A DNA stretch of 50,201 nt. It comes from an uncultured bacterium. GTDB lineage: Bacteria > Verrucomicrobiota > Verrucomicrobiia > Verrucomicrobiales > Akkermansiaceae. Of this stretch, positions 31,708 to 41,720 are shown in pieces. Both the position numbers and the translations under genes were made by a program. Under the pieces are notes generated by a model. It saw only the letters and a list, made by a program, of their open reading frames with translations. It was not told the DNA's origin and did not search any database. The stretch covers positions 1 to 50,201 of the forward strand of contig CAMACY010000007.1 of the NCBI GenBank assembly GCA_945831585.1. Reading direction: 5' to 3'. The stretch's first letter is position 1. Each line of letters begins with the position of its first letter.

Positions 31708-34137
31708 TGCGGCGAAGTCATCTTCAACAACAATAAATCGAACTCCAGCAGATACTCCGGTGGAGCCATTAGCGGCACTGTCACCATCAGTGACTGCGAC
31801 ACCGTCACCTTCACCGACAACCGTTCAGCCTCCCATGGCGGCGCCATTTACGGCAACACCACCATCAGTGACTGCGGCACCGTCACCTTCAACAACAACC
31901 TTTCAACCTCCCAGGGCGGCGCCATTTTCGGCGTCGTTACCATCAACCGCTGCCCCACCGTCACGTTCAGCGGCAACCGCACAGAATCCAACAGCAGCCC
32001 CGGCGGCGCCATTCAGGGCGATACCACCATCAGCAACTGCAGCACCGTCACCTTCACCGGCAATCAAGCCAAGAGCGGCGGCGCCATTTATAAGGCCACC
32101 ACCGCCATCAGCAAGTGCACCTTCGTTACCTTCAGCAACAACCAGTCTACCGAACGGGGCGGCGCCATCTATGCCTTTGATTCCTCGGACACTGCCAACA
32201 AAACAACCATCAGCGACTGCACCTCCGTTACCTTCAGCGGCAATCGTTCCGGCTCGTTCGGCGGCGGTGCCATCCACGGCTCAAGATACGGCACAATCAT
32301 CCGCGACTGCACCGCCGTCACCTTCACCGGCAATCAAGCCGATGGTGACTACGGCTATGGTGGAGCCATATATGGCAATACGACCATTAGCGACTGCACC
32401 TCCATCACCTTCAGCGGCAACCGCTCTTACCTCCAAGGCGGCGCCATCTATGCCGCGGACGAAAGCGTCATCATCATCCGTGGTGCGACCACCTTTGAGA
32501 AAAACGCCGAGGTCAAAGCCGGCACCTACCGCCTGCGCAGCATCTACCAACACACGGGCGGCACGCTGGAACTGAGCGCCGCGACAGACAAGAGCATCGA
32601 CTTCTACGACGGCATCTACTCCGACGCTAACACCGTCATCTTCAACCAAGACTACGAAAAGAGCGACGGCAGCACCCAAGCAGCCCACGGCACCATCCGC
32701 TTCAGCGGCAGGAGCACCGCTGCTGATTTGGAGGAAATCAAGGGCAGCGCCGGCACGGCGACGGAAATCACCGACTCGCGCACGAGCACCATTCAGGGCA
32801 AGGTGCAACTGTACGGCGGCACCCTGAGTATCGAAGACGAGGCCATCCTCAACACCGGCGGTCTGGACGCCGGTGCAGGCTCCACCGTCTCAATCAATAG
32901 TGCCACCCTAAACACCGAAGACCTCTCCCTCGAGGAAGGCGCGCAGTTCCGCACGCAGGGGACAAGCAGCCTGAGCTTCAACACCCTGACGCTCCACCAA
33001 GCCATCGTCAACAGCGGCTCGCTGACGCTCACCGGCACCATCGATGCCAGCGCCCTCGCACTGCAGTCCGAACTCCGCACCTATATCGACTTCGAGGGGC
33101 ACACGGCCGAGAACGGCTTTACAAAAACCTCCTACAATGCCGTTGTCGTTGTCAAGGGCGGTCAGTGCTCCGGCGGCACCGTCACCCACGCCGACCTGGC
33201 AGAGGGGCAGACGCTGGTTCTTTCCGCCGACGGCATCGCCGCCACCGCGAGTGACGACATCGACTACAGCTCCTATCACCAGAGCAACGGCAGCGTGAGC
33301 ATGAGCGCCATCCGCACGGCCTCGGGGGAAGTCTGCGACACGATTACGCTGGAGGGCGGCACCCTGGTTCTAGACGGCGGTGCCCTGGACGCCGATGTCT
33401 CCTTGGCGCAGAATGCCGCCCTCGCTTTCGGCTCGGACGCAGGCAACATCAAGGGCATGCTCATCGCCACGAGCGAGGAAGGCACCGTACTCACCACCGG
33501 AGCAGCGAGCTATGACACCACTACCAAGACCGCTACGCTGGCGGGTACGGCGGAACAAGCCCTGAGGCTCGACGGTGTGCGGGTGAACATGGCGGCGGGC
33601 ACTACGCTGTGCCTGCGGGATGTCGTGCTCGCCGCCGGAGCCACACTAACGGATGACAGCGCCAGGCTGCTGGCCGAAAACCTGACCGTGGAGGTCAGCA
33701 CGGTGAATGCCACCCTGTCGGAGGCGCAGCTCATGACGGCAACGAGCATCACCCTCTCCGGGCACGGAGTCGAGGCTGCAAACACGCAGCAAACGCCGGC
33801 GGGCAGCACGCTGCGCACGATCACCCTCAACAACATTAGCGATTTCGCCATCACGGGCAGCAACCTGTGCATCGACCTGAGCGCCTACACGCAGCTGGCG
33901 GACGCCACAGACAGCGACTACCTGGCCATCCTCTTCGCCGCGGCGACGCCGGATCTGAACACGCTGACGATCACCACCACGCTCGACGGGCAGATGCTCA
34001 CCGCCTACTACGACAGCACCCAACCGCAGGGCGTCGCCTACTTCGACCTGCGCAGCATGTCGGTGCCGGAGCCTGCGAGCTCGACACTGGCGCTTCTGGC
34101 GCTGGCAACTCTCGTCACGCGCCGCCGGCGCCACTGA
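31708..34137 (+). pseudogene. 3' part of the interrupted Pmp-like, PEP-CTERM surface protein
   Basis: An uninterrupted frame of 809 codons with no start or promoter, continuous in phase with codon 194 at 1885. Its first ~270 residues hold nine imperfect repeats combining TISDC, VTFxxN (VTFSGN, VTFTGN, VTFNNN) and GGAI, the FxxN/GGAI signature of chlamydial polymorphic membrane proteins and right-handed beta-helix adhesins. The rest is a long Gly/Ser/Thr beta-rich passenger. The end reads VPEPASSTLALLALATLV followed by TRRRRH, a PEP-CTERM-type sorting signal. Internal starts (for example the ATG at 32728) would lack export signals, so the gene should be silent in the lysogen. Confidence 0.88.
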
Positions 34138-34161
34138 GTAGGCGTTCGCACCGCATCCCCC

Positions 34162-34200
34162 GCCCCCTGCGCAGCACCAAGCCGCTGGTCTGCAGGGGGC
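34162..34200. terminator. GC-rich hairpin between the surface-protein gene and rlmN
   Basis: GCCCCCTGC (34162-34170) pairs with GCAGGGGGC (34192-34200), with a smaller ACCA/TGGT stem inside. It separates two converging genes and abuts the rlmN stop. Lacking a T-run, it would be a weak or factor-assisted bidirectional terminator. Confidence 0.45.
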
Positions 34201-35283
34201 TCAGCCCTGCGGCTCACGGGTTTTGCGCAGGCGGAGCTGGCCGCAGGCGGCGTCGATGTCGTGGCCCTTTTCGTAGCGCAGGGTAACGGGAATGCGCTCG
34301 GCCACCAGCGCTCGGCAGAAAGCGCGGCAGGCTGCCTCGCTCGGGCGCACCCAGGGCAGTCCCTCCACGCGGTTGTAGGGGATGAGGTTGACCTTGGCGC
34401 GCAGGTCGCGGGCGATGCGCGCCAGCTCGCGCGCCTGGCTCAGCTCGGCGTTCACTCCCTCGATGAGGATGTATTCCAGGGTAATCATGTGCTTACCCGT
34501 GCGGTTCCACTCGCGCAGTGCGGGCAGCAGCTCGCCCAGCGGCCATTTGCGGTTCACAGGCATGACCCGCGAGCGTACCTCGTCGCTCGCACCGTGCAGC
34601 GAGACCGCCAGGCGCAGCGGCTTGCCGAAAGCCGCCAGACGACGCAACCCGGGCACGTTGCCGCTGGTGGAGATGGTGATGTGGCGCGCACCGATGCCCA
34701 ACGCCTTGGGCTCCATGATGAGGGTGAGCGCGCGCAGCAGGTTGTCGATGTTGGCCAGCGGTTCGCCCATGCCCATGAAAACCAGATTGTCCACCCGCTC
34801 GCCCGCAATCTCCTCCGCCGCCAGGATTTGCGCCAGAATTTCCGAGGCGCTCAGGTTGCGGGTGAGTCCCAGCAGCCCGCTGGCGCAAAAGCGGCAGCCG
34901 AAGGCGCAGCCCACCTGCGAGGAGACGCAGAGGGTGAGCCGCGAGCTGTGCGCCCCACCCTGCCCCACGGCGGCAGGGATGATGACGGATTCCACGTGCT
35001 CGCCGTCCTGCAGGCGCGAGAGGAATTTGCGCGTGGTGCTGCCGCCTTGGCTTTGGCGCAGGTCGACGGGCTCCAGCGGGCGCAGGGTGTAGCGCGCGGC
35101 CAGCTCAGCGCGCAGCGCAGGCGGCAGGTTGCTCATGGCCTCGAAGTCGGTCACGCGGTGCTTCCAGATCCACTCCGCCAGTTGCGCGGCGCGGAAGGCT
35201 TTGTGCCCCAGCGAGCCCAACAGCTCGGTGAGCTCGGCGGGGCTGTACTCCAGCAGCGATGGTCGAGGCTCGGGCATACTCAC
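34201..35283 (-). CDS. rlmN: 23S rRNA A2503 methyltransferase (dual-specificity radical SAM)
   Basis: 360 residues. The radical-SAM CxxxCxxC motif is GCAFGCRFCASG (about residues 126-137), preceded by TLCVSSQVG. NLVFMGMGEPLANIDN is the SAM-binding GEP-type motif, and SLHGASDEVRSRVMPVNRKW is typical of the family; the active-site Cys lies near the end (DIDAACGQLR). It adds a methyl to C2 of A2503 in 23S rRNA and of A37 in some tRNAs. A GTG start overlaps the ftsY stop (GTGA); an ATG two codons later (35277) is possible. Last gene of the ribH operon. Confidence 0.93.
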   Translation of the reverse strand: MSMPEPRPSLLEYSPAELTELLGSLGHKAFRAAQLAEWIWKHRVTDFEAMSNLPPALRAELAARYTLRPLEPVDLRQSQGGSTTRKFLSRLQDGEHVESVIIPAAVGQGGAHSSRLTLCVSSQVGCAFGCRFCASGLLGLTRNLSASEILAQILAAEEIAGERVDNLVFMGMGEPLANIDNLLRALTLIMEPKALGIGARHITISTSGNVPGLRRLAAFGKPLRLAVSLHGASDEVRSRVMPVNRKWPLGELLPALREWNRTGKHMITLEYILIEGVNAELSQARELARIARDLRAKVNLIPYNRVEGLPWVRPSEAACRAFCRALVAERIPVTLRYEKGHDIDAACGQLRLRKTREPQG

Positions 35284-36128
35284 AATAGCTCGTCTACATA
35301 GGCACGCACGCTAAAGGGGCGCAGGTCGTCCGCCCCCTCGCCCACGCCGAGGAAAATGGGGGAGAGTTGCAGCTCATCGCGGATGGCAACGCCCACCCCG
35401 CCCTTGCCCGAGCCGTCCATTTTGGTGATGATGACGGCGGAGAGCGGCGTGGCCTTGTGGAACTCGCGCGCCTGCACCAGCGCGTTGCCGCCCGTGGTGG
35501 CATCCACCACGAGGTAGGCGGCGTGCGGGGCGGTGGGATCCTGCTTGGCGAGGGTGCGGCGGATTTTAGCCAGCTCCTCCATGAGGTTGTGGCGGGTGTG
35601 CAGGCGCCCGGCGGTGTCGCAGATGAGGTAGTCGCAGCCCGCGGCGATGGCGCGGGTCTGCGCCTCGTAGCAGACGGAGGCGGGATCCTGGTTGGGGCGC
35701 CCTTTGTACAGCGGCACCTGCAGGCGCGCCGCCCAGCTCTCCAGCTGCTCCACCGCCGCCGCGCGGAAGGTATCCGCCGCCGCCAGCAGCACCTTGCGCC
35801 CCTGCCGCTGCAGCAGGTGAGCCAGCTTGGCGCTTGTGGTGGTCTTGCCCGCACCGTTGACGCCCACCATCAGCAGGACGGCGGGGCGACCCGCCTGCGG
35901 CTCGGGCAAGCGCGGCAGCGGCTCGGGGAAGGCGGCGCGCAGCTGCTCCTTGATGTAGTCTACGATGTCGCAGGCGTCCTGGTCGTCGCGCTCGCGCAGC
36001 TCCTCCACCAGAGGCAACACGCGCTTGGCGCCGATGTCGGCAGCCACGAGGTCGGCCTCCAGCTCGTCCCAATCAATCTCGGGCTCGCCCAAGAATTTGT
36101 CAATCAGTCGGTTGAAGAAGTGCGCCAT
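35280..36128 (-). CDS. ftsY: signal recognition particle receptor FtsY
   Basis: 282 residues from the ATG at 36128 (MAHFFNRLIDKF). It lacks the long acidic N-terminal A domain of the E. coli protein and starts at the N domain, as in many bacteria. The SRP GTPase G domain is complete: GVNGAGKTTTSAKLA (P-loop, about residues 83-97), DTFRAAAVEQLE, DTAGRLHTRHNLM (G3), TKMDGSGKGG (G4 and closing loop) and GVGEGADDLRPF. It docks ribosome-SRP complexes at the inner membrane. It is 13 bp after nusB and overlaps rlmN by 4 bp. Confidence 0.95.
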   Translation of the reverse strand: MAHFFNRLIDKFLGEPEIDWDELEADLVAADIGAKRVLPLVEELRERDDQDACDIVDYIKEQLRAAFPEPLPRLPEPQAGRPAVLLMVGVNGAGKTTTSAKLAHLLQRQGRKVLLAAADTFRAAAVEQLESWAARLQVPLYKGRPNQDPASVCYEAQTRAIAAGCDYLICDTAGRLHTRHNLMEELAKIRRTLAKQDPTAPHAAYLVVDATTGGNALVQAREFHKATPLSAVIITKMDGSGKGGVGVAIRDELQLSPIFLGVGEGADDLRPFSVRAYVDELL

Positions 36129-36141
36129 GGCAGGGGGGGCT

Positions 36142-37020
36142 TCAGAGTTTCTTGCCCGCGGCGGCCAAAATGCCGTGGATGAAGGGGGCGCTGTTTCCGC
36201 CGGCGTATTCATCGGCCATCGAAATGGCCTCCGACACGACGATGGGCAGCTCCAACTTCTGCTCGAAGAGCTCGTAGAGCGCAATGCAGAGAATCGCGCG
36301 CTCCACGCCGCCGAGGCGTTCGGGCGCGTAGTGCTCCACCAGCTCCGCCAGCAGCGCCTCGGCCTTGGGGCGGTAGGCCAGCACCGCCTCCGCCAGCTCG
36401 CGCGCCGCCGGGGGCAGCTCCGCCAGCAGATGCGCGTAGCGCAGCAGCGCGCCCAGGTTGTGCGTGTCGGTCGCCGTCAGCGGGTCGGCCAGCTCCGCCA
36501 CCGCGCGCAGGGGGTACTCCAAATGGTGCAACACGCCCTCCATCGGCTGCGTCACCGTGCGGTACACGGCGGCATCCGCCAGGCGCGGCAGCAGCTCGGC
36601 ACCCAACTGCAACAGGGTCGCCGCCCCGCGCACCAGCTCCCCCGCCGTCTGCTCCACGGGCTCGGTCGAGCTCAGGCGCTTGTCCGTCAAGAGGCGGCGC
36701 AGGGTCTCCGGCAACGCCGCCCAAGCCACGGCACGACGCGTGTAGTCAGCAACGCCTTCGCGCAGCGTGCCCGTGGTCAGGTCGCCGTGCATGGCGAGCT
36801 CCAGCGCCTCCGCACGCTCGGACAACACGCGGCAGGCATCGACCGCACCGCGCGCGCGATGCATCAACGCCTTGGCCAGCTCGCGGCGGTAACGGTCGCG
36901 CTCCTTCTCCAGCGCAATCTCCCAGAACAAGGAAGCATCCACCGACCCCTCCCCGCTGCCGTACAGCGCGTAGAGATAGGTCAGGACACTCCGACGAACC
37001 AAACTGCGGAAATTCATCAT
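36142..37020 (-). CDS. nusB: NusB-domain transcription antitermination protein with a large N-terminal extension
   Basis: 292 residues, about twice the usual NusB length (~140). The C-terminal part has the NusB signature: RLGGVERAILCIALYELFEQ, LPIVVSEAISMADEYAG and SAPFIHGILAA. The first ~150 residues are helical (RRSVLTYLYALYGSGEGSVD, SLFWEIALEKERDRYRREL) and contain a divergent duplicate of the start of the fold. NusB binds boxA RNA with NusE and promotes rRNA antitermination. Placed between ribH and ftsY, 19 bp after ribH; ribH-nusB pairs are common. Identity is good; the extension's role is unknown. Confidence 0.85.
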   Translation of the reverse strand: MMNFRSLVRRSVLTYLYALYGSGEGSVDASLFWEIALEKERDRYRRELAKALMHRARGAVDACRVLSERAEALELAMHGDLTTGTLREGVADYTRRAVAWAALPETLRRLLTDKRLSSTEPVEQTAGELVRGAATLLQLGAELLPRLADAAVYRTVTQPMEGVLHHLEYPLRAVAELADPLTATDTHNLGALLRYAHLLAELPPAARELAEAVLAYRPKAEALLAELVEHYAPERLGGVERAILCIALYELFEQKLELPIVVSEAISMADEYAGGNSAPFIHGILAAAGKKL

Positions 37021-37039
37021 AAGCCAAAAGGGGAAAACG

Positions 37040-37558
37040 TTACAAACGAGCCGAGCGCGCCGCCCGGCGGCTCATGATACCCTGCTCCTCCACCGCCTCA
37101 AGCATGCGCAGCGCGCAGCGCGCCGCCTCGCACCCGCGATTGAGCTCCGCCGCCACGCAGCGGGCGTAGGCCTGCTGCTCATTGTCCAGCAGCAGCACCT
37201 CGTGAATGACGGGGGTCAGCGTCTCGCAGGAAATGGCCATGAGCTGCTGCGTCACCGCCGTGCCGATGAGGTCGGCATGCGCCGTGCTGCCGCGCAGAAT
37301 CACCCCCAGCGCCACCACGGCATCGGGCGCGGCGGCGCCGGGCCCCGCCAACACGCGGCGCACCATCATCGGCACCTCAAAGGCGCCGGGCACGCGCAGC
37401 ACCTCCACTTCGATGTGCCCCGCGGACTCCTCCAACTCCTGCCGACAATTCTCCAGCAGGGCATCCGTATATTTTTCATTGTATTGAGCCGCAACAATCA
37501 CGACGCGAGCGTGACGAAAGCGAGGCTGTTTGACGCGCGAGGGGAGCTCCTGAGACAT
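37040..37558 (-). CDS. ribH: 6,7-dimethyl-8-ribityllumazine synthase
   Basis: 172 residues from the ATG at 37558 (MSQELPSRVKQ). VVIVAAQYNEKYTDALLENC, then VLRVPGAFEVPMMVRRVL (substrate-binding PGAxExP) and VVALGVILRGSTAHADLIGT, where the His follows the family's (G)xT(x)H pattern, and later VIHEVLLLDNEQQAYAR are the familiar lumazine-synthase landmarks. It condenses 5-amino-6-ribitylaminouracil with dihydroxybutanone phosphate in riboflavin synthesis. It is first in the operon with nusB, ftsY and rlmN, preceded by a clear promoter. Confidence 0.93.
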   Translation of the reverse strand: MSQELPSRVKQPRFRHARVVIVAAQYNEKYTDALLENCRQELEESAGHIEVEVLRVPGAFEVPMMVRRVLAGPGAAAPDAVVALGVILRGSTAHADLIGTAVTQQLMAISCETLTPVIHEVLLLDNEQQAYARCVAAELNRGCEAARCALRMLEAVEEQGIMSRRAARSARL

Positions 37559-37601
37559 GGTGAGAAAATACGTTGCTGCGGTGTCTACGACCGCCGCGCG
37601 T

Positions 37602-37630
37602 ACTGTAGCATGCGCCCCCGCTGCGGTCAA
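37602..37630 (-). promoter_or_regulatory. promoter of the ribH-nusB-ftsY-rlmN operon
   Basis: On the minus strand TTGACC (37630-37625) and TACAGT (37607-37602), 17-bp spacer, leader about 40 nt before the ribH ATG. No FMN-riboswitch-like structure is apparent in the short leader. Confidence 0.6.
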
Positions 37631-37700
37631 GCGCAAAAAACATGACACACAAAGGGGCGCGCCGCCGCCGGAGGAGCGGGTCTGCACCCCCGCCGCCCCC

Positions 37701-37730
37701 TTGACGCCCGCGAGGCGCCCGTGCTAGAAT
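37701..37730 (+). promoter_or_regulatory. promoter of the leuCD operon, nearly leaderless
   Basis: TTGACG (37701-37706) and TAGAAT (37725-37730), 18-bp spacer. Predicted start near 37737, only about 6 nt before the leuC ATG at 37743, leaving no room for a ribosome-binding site or leader-peptide attenuator. Confidence 0.65.
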
Positions 37731-37742
37731 AGCCCCCGAGCT

Positions 37743-39152
37743 ATGGGCAAGACATTATACCGCAAAGTTTGGGACGCGCACACCGTCGGCACCCTGCCGG
37801 ACGGGCGCACGCAGCTCTTCATCGCCACCATGTACCTGCACGAGGTCACCTCGCCGCAGGCGTTCTCCATGCTGCGCGAGCTGGGGCTGCGCGTGCTGCA
37901 CCCCGAGCGTCTCTTTGCCACGCCCGACCACATCATCCCCACCGATGATCAGCACGAGCCCTTTGCCGACCCGCGCGCCGTCGCGATGCTCGAGGCGCTG
38001 CGCGCCAACTGCCGCGCCAACAACATCCGTCTCTTCGACCTGCCGGGCGGGCAACAGGGCATTGTCCACATGGTCATGCCCGAGCTCGGCATCACCCAGC
38101 CCGGCATGACCATCGTCTGCGGTGACTCGCACACCGCCACCCACGGCGCCATGGGAGCCGTGGCCATGGGCATCGGCACCACACAGGTGCGCGACGTGCT
38201 CGCCACGCAAACGCTGGCCATGAGCCCGCTCAAGGTGCGCAACGTGCGCGTGGAGGGTCGTCTGCGCCCCGGCGTCACCGCCAAGGATGTAGCGCTGCAC
38301 ATCATCGGCCGGCTGGGAGCCAAGGGCGGGCTGGGCTACGCCTACGAATTCGGCGGCAGCGCCATCGAGTCCATGGACATGGACGGGCGACTGACGCTCT
38401 GCAACCTCGCCATCGAGGGAGCGGCTCGCTGCGGCTACATCAACCCCGATGAAACCACCTTTGCCTACCTCAAGGGGCGTCCCTACGCGCCCAAGGGAGC
38501 CGAGTGGGATGCCGCCGTGGAGCGCTGGAAGAGTTTTGCCTCGGACCCCGATGCCGAGTATGACGATGTGGTCATCATCCCCGCCGAGGAGATTGAACCC
38601 ACGGTCACTTGGGGCATCTCGCCCGACATGAACATCGGCATCGGCGGCTGTATCCCCTCCCCCGAGGACGCGCGCGATGCCGAAACGCAGAAAGCCTATC
38701 GCACCGCGCTGGAGTACATGAAGCTCCGCCCCGGGCAGCCCATCGCCGGGCTCCCCGTGGATGTCGTGTTCATCGGCTCCTGCACCAACGGTCACATCTC
38801 GGACTTCCGCGCCGTGGCGCCCCTGCTGCGCGGGCGGCGCGTCGCTCCGGGCATCCGCGCGCTCGCCGTTCCCGGCTCGCAGATGACCGCGCGCCAGTGC
38901 GAGGAGGAGGGCATTGCCGACATTTTCCGCGCGGCGGGCTTCGAGTGGCGCCTGCCCGGCTGCTCCATGTGCCTGGCCATGAATGCTGACAAGCTCGAGG
39001 GCGACCAAATCTGCGCCAGCACCAGCAACCGCAACTTCAAGGGGCGCCAGGGCAGCCCCACGGGGCGCACCCTGCTCATGAGCCCCCTCATGGCCGCCGC
39101 CGCCGCCCTCACAGGGCGCGTGACCGACCCCCGCACCCTGTTTGAGCTCTGA
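37743..39152 (+). CDS. leuC: 3-isopropylmalate dehydratase large subunit
   Basis: 469 residues, normal family length. [13 protein letters not shown] at the N-terminus, [35 protein letters not shown] (first iron-sulfur Cys, about residue 350) and [11 protein letters not shown] (two further Cys) with the closing [10 protein letters not shown] identify an aconitase-family LeuC. With LeuD it isomerises 2-isopropylmalate to 3-isopropylmalate in leucine synthesis. It lies 38 bp upstream of leuD. Confidence 0.96.
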   Translation: MGKTLYRKVWDAHTVGTLPDGRTQLFIATMYLHEVTSPQAFSMLRELGLRVLHPERLFATPDHIIPTDDQHEPFADPRAVAMLEALRANCRANNIRLFDLPGGQQGIVHMVMPELGITQPGMTIVCGDSHTATHGAMGAVAMGIGTTQVRDVLATQTLAMSPLKVRNVRVEGRLRPGVTAKDVALHIIGRLGAKGGLGYAYEFGGSAIESMDMDGRLTLCNLAIEGAARCGYINPDETTFAYLKGRPYAPKGAEWDAAVERWKSFASDPDAEYDDVVIIPAEEIEPTVTWGISPDMNIGIGGCIPSPEDARDAETQKAYRTALEYMKLRPGQPIAGLPVDVVFIGSCTNGHISDFRAVAPLLRGRRVAPGIRALAVPGSQMTARQCEEEGIADIFRAAGFEWRLPGCSMCLAMNADKLEGDQICASTSNRNFKGRQGSPTGRTLLMSPLMAAAAALTGRVTDPRTLFEL

Positions 39153-39190
39153 GTTTTTCCCCTTTCCTGCCATTTCCTCATTTTCCCGCT

Positions 39191-39796
39191 ATGCCTCTCA
39201 CCCGCATCACCTCCGTCACCGGCAAGGCCGTCCCCGTGCTCGGTGCCGACATGGACACCGACCGTATCATCCCCGCCCGCTTCCTCAAATGCGTCACCTT
39301 CGATGAGCTGGCCGGCACCATGTTCTACGACGAGCGCTTCAACGCCGACGGCAGCAGCAAGGGACACCCCATCGACCAAGCCTGCCACGCCGGCGCCGCC
39401 ATCATCCTCGGCGGCGAGAACTTCGGCTGCGGCTCCTCGCGCGAGCATGCCCCCCAGGCCATCAAACGCAGCGGCATCCGCGCCGTGGTGGCCGAGAGCT
39501 TTGCCGAAATCTTCTTCGGCAACAGCACGGGCATCGGCCTGCCCTGCGTCTGCGCCTCGCGCGCCGATCTGGCCGCCGCCGCCACACTCACCCAAGCCGA
39601 GCCCGACACGCTCTGGACCGTCGATTTGGAGCGCATGCAGCTGCGCTGCGACCGCGCGAGCTACCCCCTGAGCATGCCTGCCGAACCCCGCGAGGCGCTC
39701 ATGCAGGGGCGCTGGGATGCCGTGGTCGAGCTCATGAACGCGCCCGAGGCCGTGGAGCGACTGGCCGCTAGCCTGCCCCGCCCCCACCTGAGCTGA
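39191..39796 (+). CDS. leuD: 3-isopropylmalate dehydratase small subunit
   Basis: 201 residues. [35 protein letters not shown] and the later [20 protein letters not shown] are the standard LeuD swivel-domain landmarks. It forms the LeuCD complex with the preceding gene. The genes that follow (unknown protein, DeoR-type regulator) are close enough to be cotranscribed. Confidence 0.96.
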   Translation: MPLTRITSVTGKAVPVLGADMDTDRIIPARFLKCVTFDELAGTMFYDERFNADGSSKGHPIDQACHAGAAIILGGENFGCGSSREHAPQAIKRSGIRAVVAESFAEIFFGNSTGIGLPCVCASRADLAAAATLTQAEPDTLWTVDLERMQLRCDRASYPLSMPAEPREALMQGRWDAVVELMNAPEAVERLAASLPRPHLS

Positions 39797-39815
39797 TTTC
39801 CCTCTGCGCCCGACC

Positions 39816-40931
39816 ATGCTCGCTCTGATTGCCCCCCTTCTCACCCGAGGGATCATCGACAATACCCGGCGCGGCTGCACCCTACTGCAGCTGCAGGGCA
39901 TTGACAAGGGCGAGCTCATCGAGCTGGCGCTGAAGGGCGACTGCCTGCGCGACATTGCCGGCTGCCGCGTCAGCTGGGACAATCAGGAGCCCACGCATGA
40001 AGTGCCGACCAAGGGTGAGCACCCCATTCTGCAAATGCTGCGCCATCCCTCGCAGGAGCCGCTCATGGGCGACATCACCCTCTCGGTGCGCCGCCGCGAT
40101 GCGGCTCCCCCGCACCACCTACACAATCTACTCTCCATCGAGTTCTTCCTCGGCACGCAATACCGCGTGCTCATCGAGCTTACGCGTTTCCGCTGCGACA
40201 TCAGCCTGCCGCAGTGGACCATGAGCTGGGAGGATGAAACCGCGCAGAGTTTCTGCAACGCCGAGGCGCTGCGCGCGCATGTAGCCCACAGCACCGAGCA
40301 GTTCGCCAGCCCCGCCATGGAGGACATCCGCCTCGGCGACTTCCCCTCCTGCGACTGGGATCTGCACCTCAACCGCGCCGAAGCGCGCATGGCCATCTAC
40401 CCATCCGTGCATGAAAAATACCGGGGACGCCCCGATGCGCGGCTCTGCGAGGCCTATGTCATGGAGCGCGAGGATCTGCTCGCCGCCTACGCCGCTGAGG
40501 ACGAGGCGCACCTGCCGCCCACCCCCGACAGTGGCAGGCTCGCCGAGCTGGCGGACTTTACGGAGCCGGAACACCGGGAAGCCATGCGCAGCGCCATGAA
40601 CCACCCGATTTTCCGCACCCTCTCCGAGCTCACCGTTCTTGTCCGCCGCCGCCTGCCGGACAGTGCGCTCAGCCCGGCCACCGAGGACTATATCCGCAAC
40701 TACTCCGCCGTGGTGTCGCACCTCTTGGCCACCCTGCTGCTCACGAACCAGGAGAAATTCCCACGCAAACTGGCGCAAAGGCGGCTGAAGCTGCTCGCCG
40801 AGCGTGTCCGTCGTCTGGTCGCCCCCTCCGAGTATGTGCCCTTCAGCCCCGAGTCGCGCCGGGATTTGCGTGCCGTCGCCGGGGATCTCCCCCAACGCAT
40901 CGCGGACTTTGCTGCCCAACTGCGCCCCTGA
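39816..40931 (+). CDS. 371-aa protein of unknown function downstream of leuD
   Basis: Soluble, no signal or membrane helix. It has a beta-rich centre (GDITLSVRRRDAAPPHHLHN, RVLIELTRFRCDISLPQWTM) and a helical C-terminal third (NYSAVVSHLLATLLLTNQEK, LAQRRLKLLAERVRRLVAP). It starts 19 bp after leuD and ends 17 bp before the DeoR-type gene, so it is probably cotranscribed. I recognise no family and see no catalytic signature. Confidence 0.65.
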   Translation: MLALIAPLLTRGIIDNTRRGCTLLQLQGIDKGELIELALKGDCLRDIAGCRVSWDNQEPTHEVPTKGEHPILQMLRHPSQEPLMGDITLSVRRRDAAPPHHLHNLLSIEFFLGTQYRVLIELTRFRCDISLPQWTMSWEDETAQSFCNAEALRAHVAHSTEQFASPAMEDIRLGDFPSCDWDLHLNRAEARMAIYPSVHEKYRGRPDARLCEAYVMEREDLLAAYAAEDEAHLPPTPDSGRLAELADFTEPEHREAMRSAMNHPIFRTLSELTVLVRRRLPDSALSPATEDYIRNYSAVVSHLLATLLLTNQEKFPRKLAQRRLKLLAERVRRLVAPSEYVPFSPESRRDLRAVAGDLPQRIADFAAQLRP

Positions 40932-40948
40932 GCCGCGCGCCCCGCACG

Positions 40949-41713
40949 ATGTACATTGCCCACGAACGCCGCGCCTACATCCTGCGCCTGTTGCAACAGC
41001 GCGGCAGTCTGCGCAGCAGCGAGCTGGCCGAGGAGCTCGGCGTCACCAACGAAACCATCCGCACCGACCTCGTGGCACTGCAGGCGCAGGGGCTGCTGCA
41101 GCGCGAGCACGGCGGCGCCCGCTACCGCTTCCCGAGCAGCGCCGCCCCGGAGGGCAGCCCCGCCGATGCGGCGGCACAGCGCGCCCTCCCGCACCTGCGC
41201 CCCGGCATGAGCCTCTACTGCGAGGACAGCCCGCTGTGCGATGCCGTCCTGCGGCGCTGCCGCTTCCCCCTATGCCTCATCACCCCCAGCCCCGCGCTGC
41301 TGCAGCGCCTCGCCGCCGCCGCCCTGCCCCACCGCCTCCTGTGCCCGGGCGGTGAGCTCGACAAGGAGAGCGCCCTGCTGCAAGGCGCGGAGCTGCCGCA
41401 ACCGCCCGATCTGGCGCTGCTCGCCCCGCCCGCCGTGCTCCCGCACGCCATCGCCTACCGCCACGCCGCCGCCGCCCGCTGGGCCGAGCTCGCCGCCCGA
41501 ACCGCCGCAAACACCCTGATTCTTGCGCCCGCCACCGCCCTGAACGACGAGGCGGCAGACGCGCCGCACCGCGTGCGCCTCTCCCGCGCGCACCTGATCA
41601 CCGAGGATGCACTGCCCCCCGCCTTTGCCGACAGTGCCTACCGCATCGAGACGGTGCCCCTCCTCAACGCCGACACCCTGCGGCAGACCGCCGAGGGCTA
41701 CGGCACCACCTAA
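40949..41713 (+). CDS. DeoR-family transcriptional regulator
   Basis: 254 residues. The N-terminal HTH_DeoR is clear: HERRAYILRLLQQRGSLRSS, ELAEELGVTNETIRTDLVAL and LLQREHGGARY (about residues 5-57). The C-terminal effector domain, usually a sugar-phosphate-binding Rossmann-like fold, is reduced and Ala/Leu-rich (LLQGAELPQPPDLALLAPPA) and lacks an obvious phosphate loop, so the ligand is unclear. It may sense a sugar phosphate or have diverged. It sits at the end of the leuCD cluster. Confidence 0.75.
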   Translation: MYIAHERRAYILRLLQQRGSLRSSELAEELGVTNETIRTDLVALQAQGLLQREHGGARYRFPSSAAPEGSPADAAAQRALPHLRPGMSLYCEDSPLCDAVLRRCRFPLCLITPSPALLQRLAAAALPHRLLCPGGELDKESALLQGAELPQPPDLALLAPPAVLPHAIAYRHAAAARWAELAARTAANTLILAPATALNDEAADAPHRVRLSRAHLITEDALPPAFADSAYRIETVPLLNADTLRQTAEGYGTT

Positions 41714-41720
41714 CAGCTCG

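Noticed and set aside
31760-32575. A long Pro/Ser/Thr-rich plus-strand ORF in a second frame over the Pmp-like repeats
   Set aside because: It is an out-of-frame reading of the VTFxxN/GGAI repeats. The frame that continues from the 5' fragment carries the recognisable motifs.
37755-39173. Minus-strand ORF of 472 codons opposite leuC
   Set aside because: Antisense shadow with Gly/His-rich low-information sequence; LeuC motifs are unmistakable on the plus strand.
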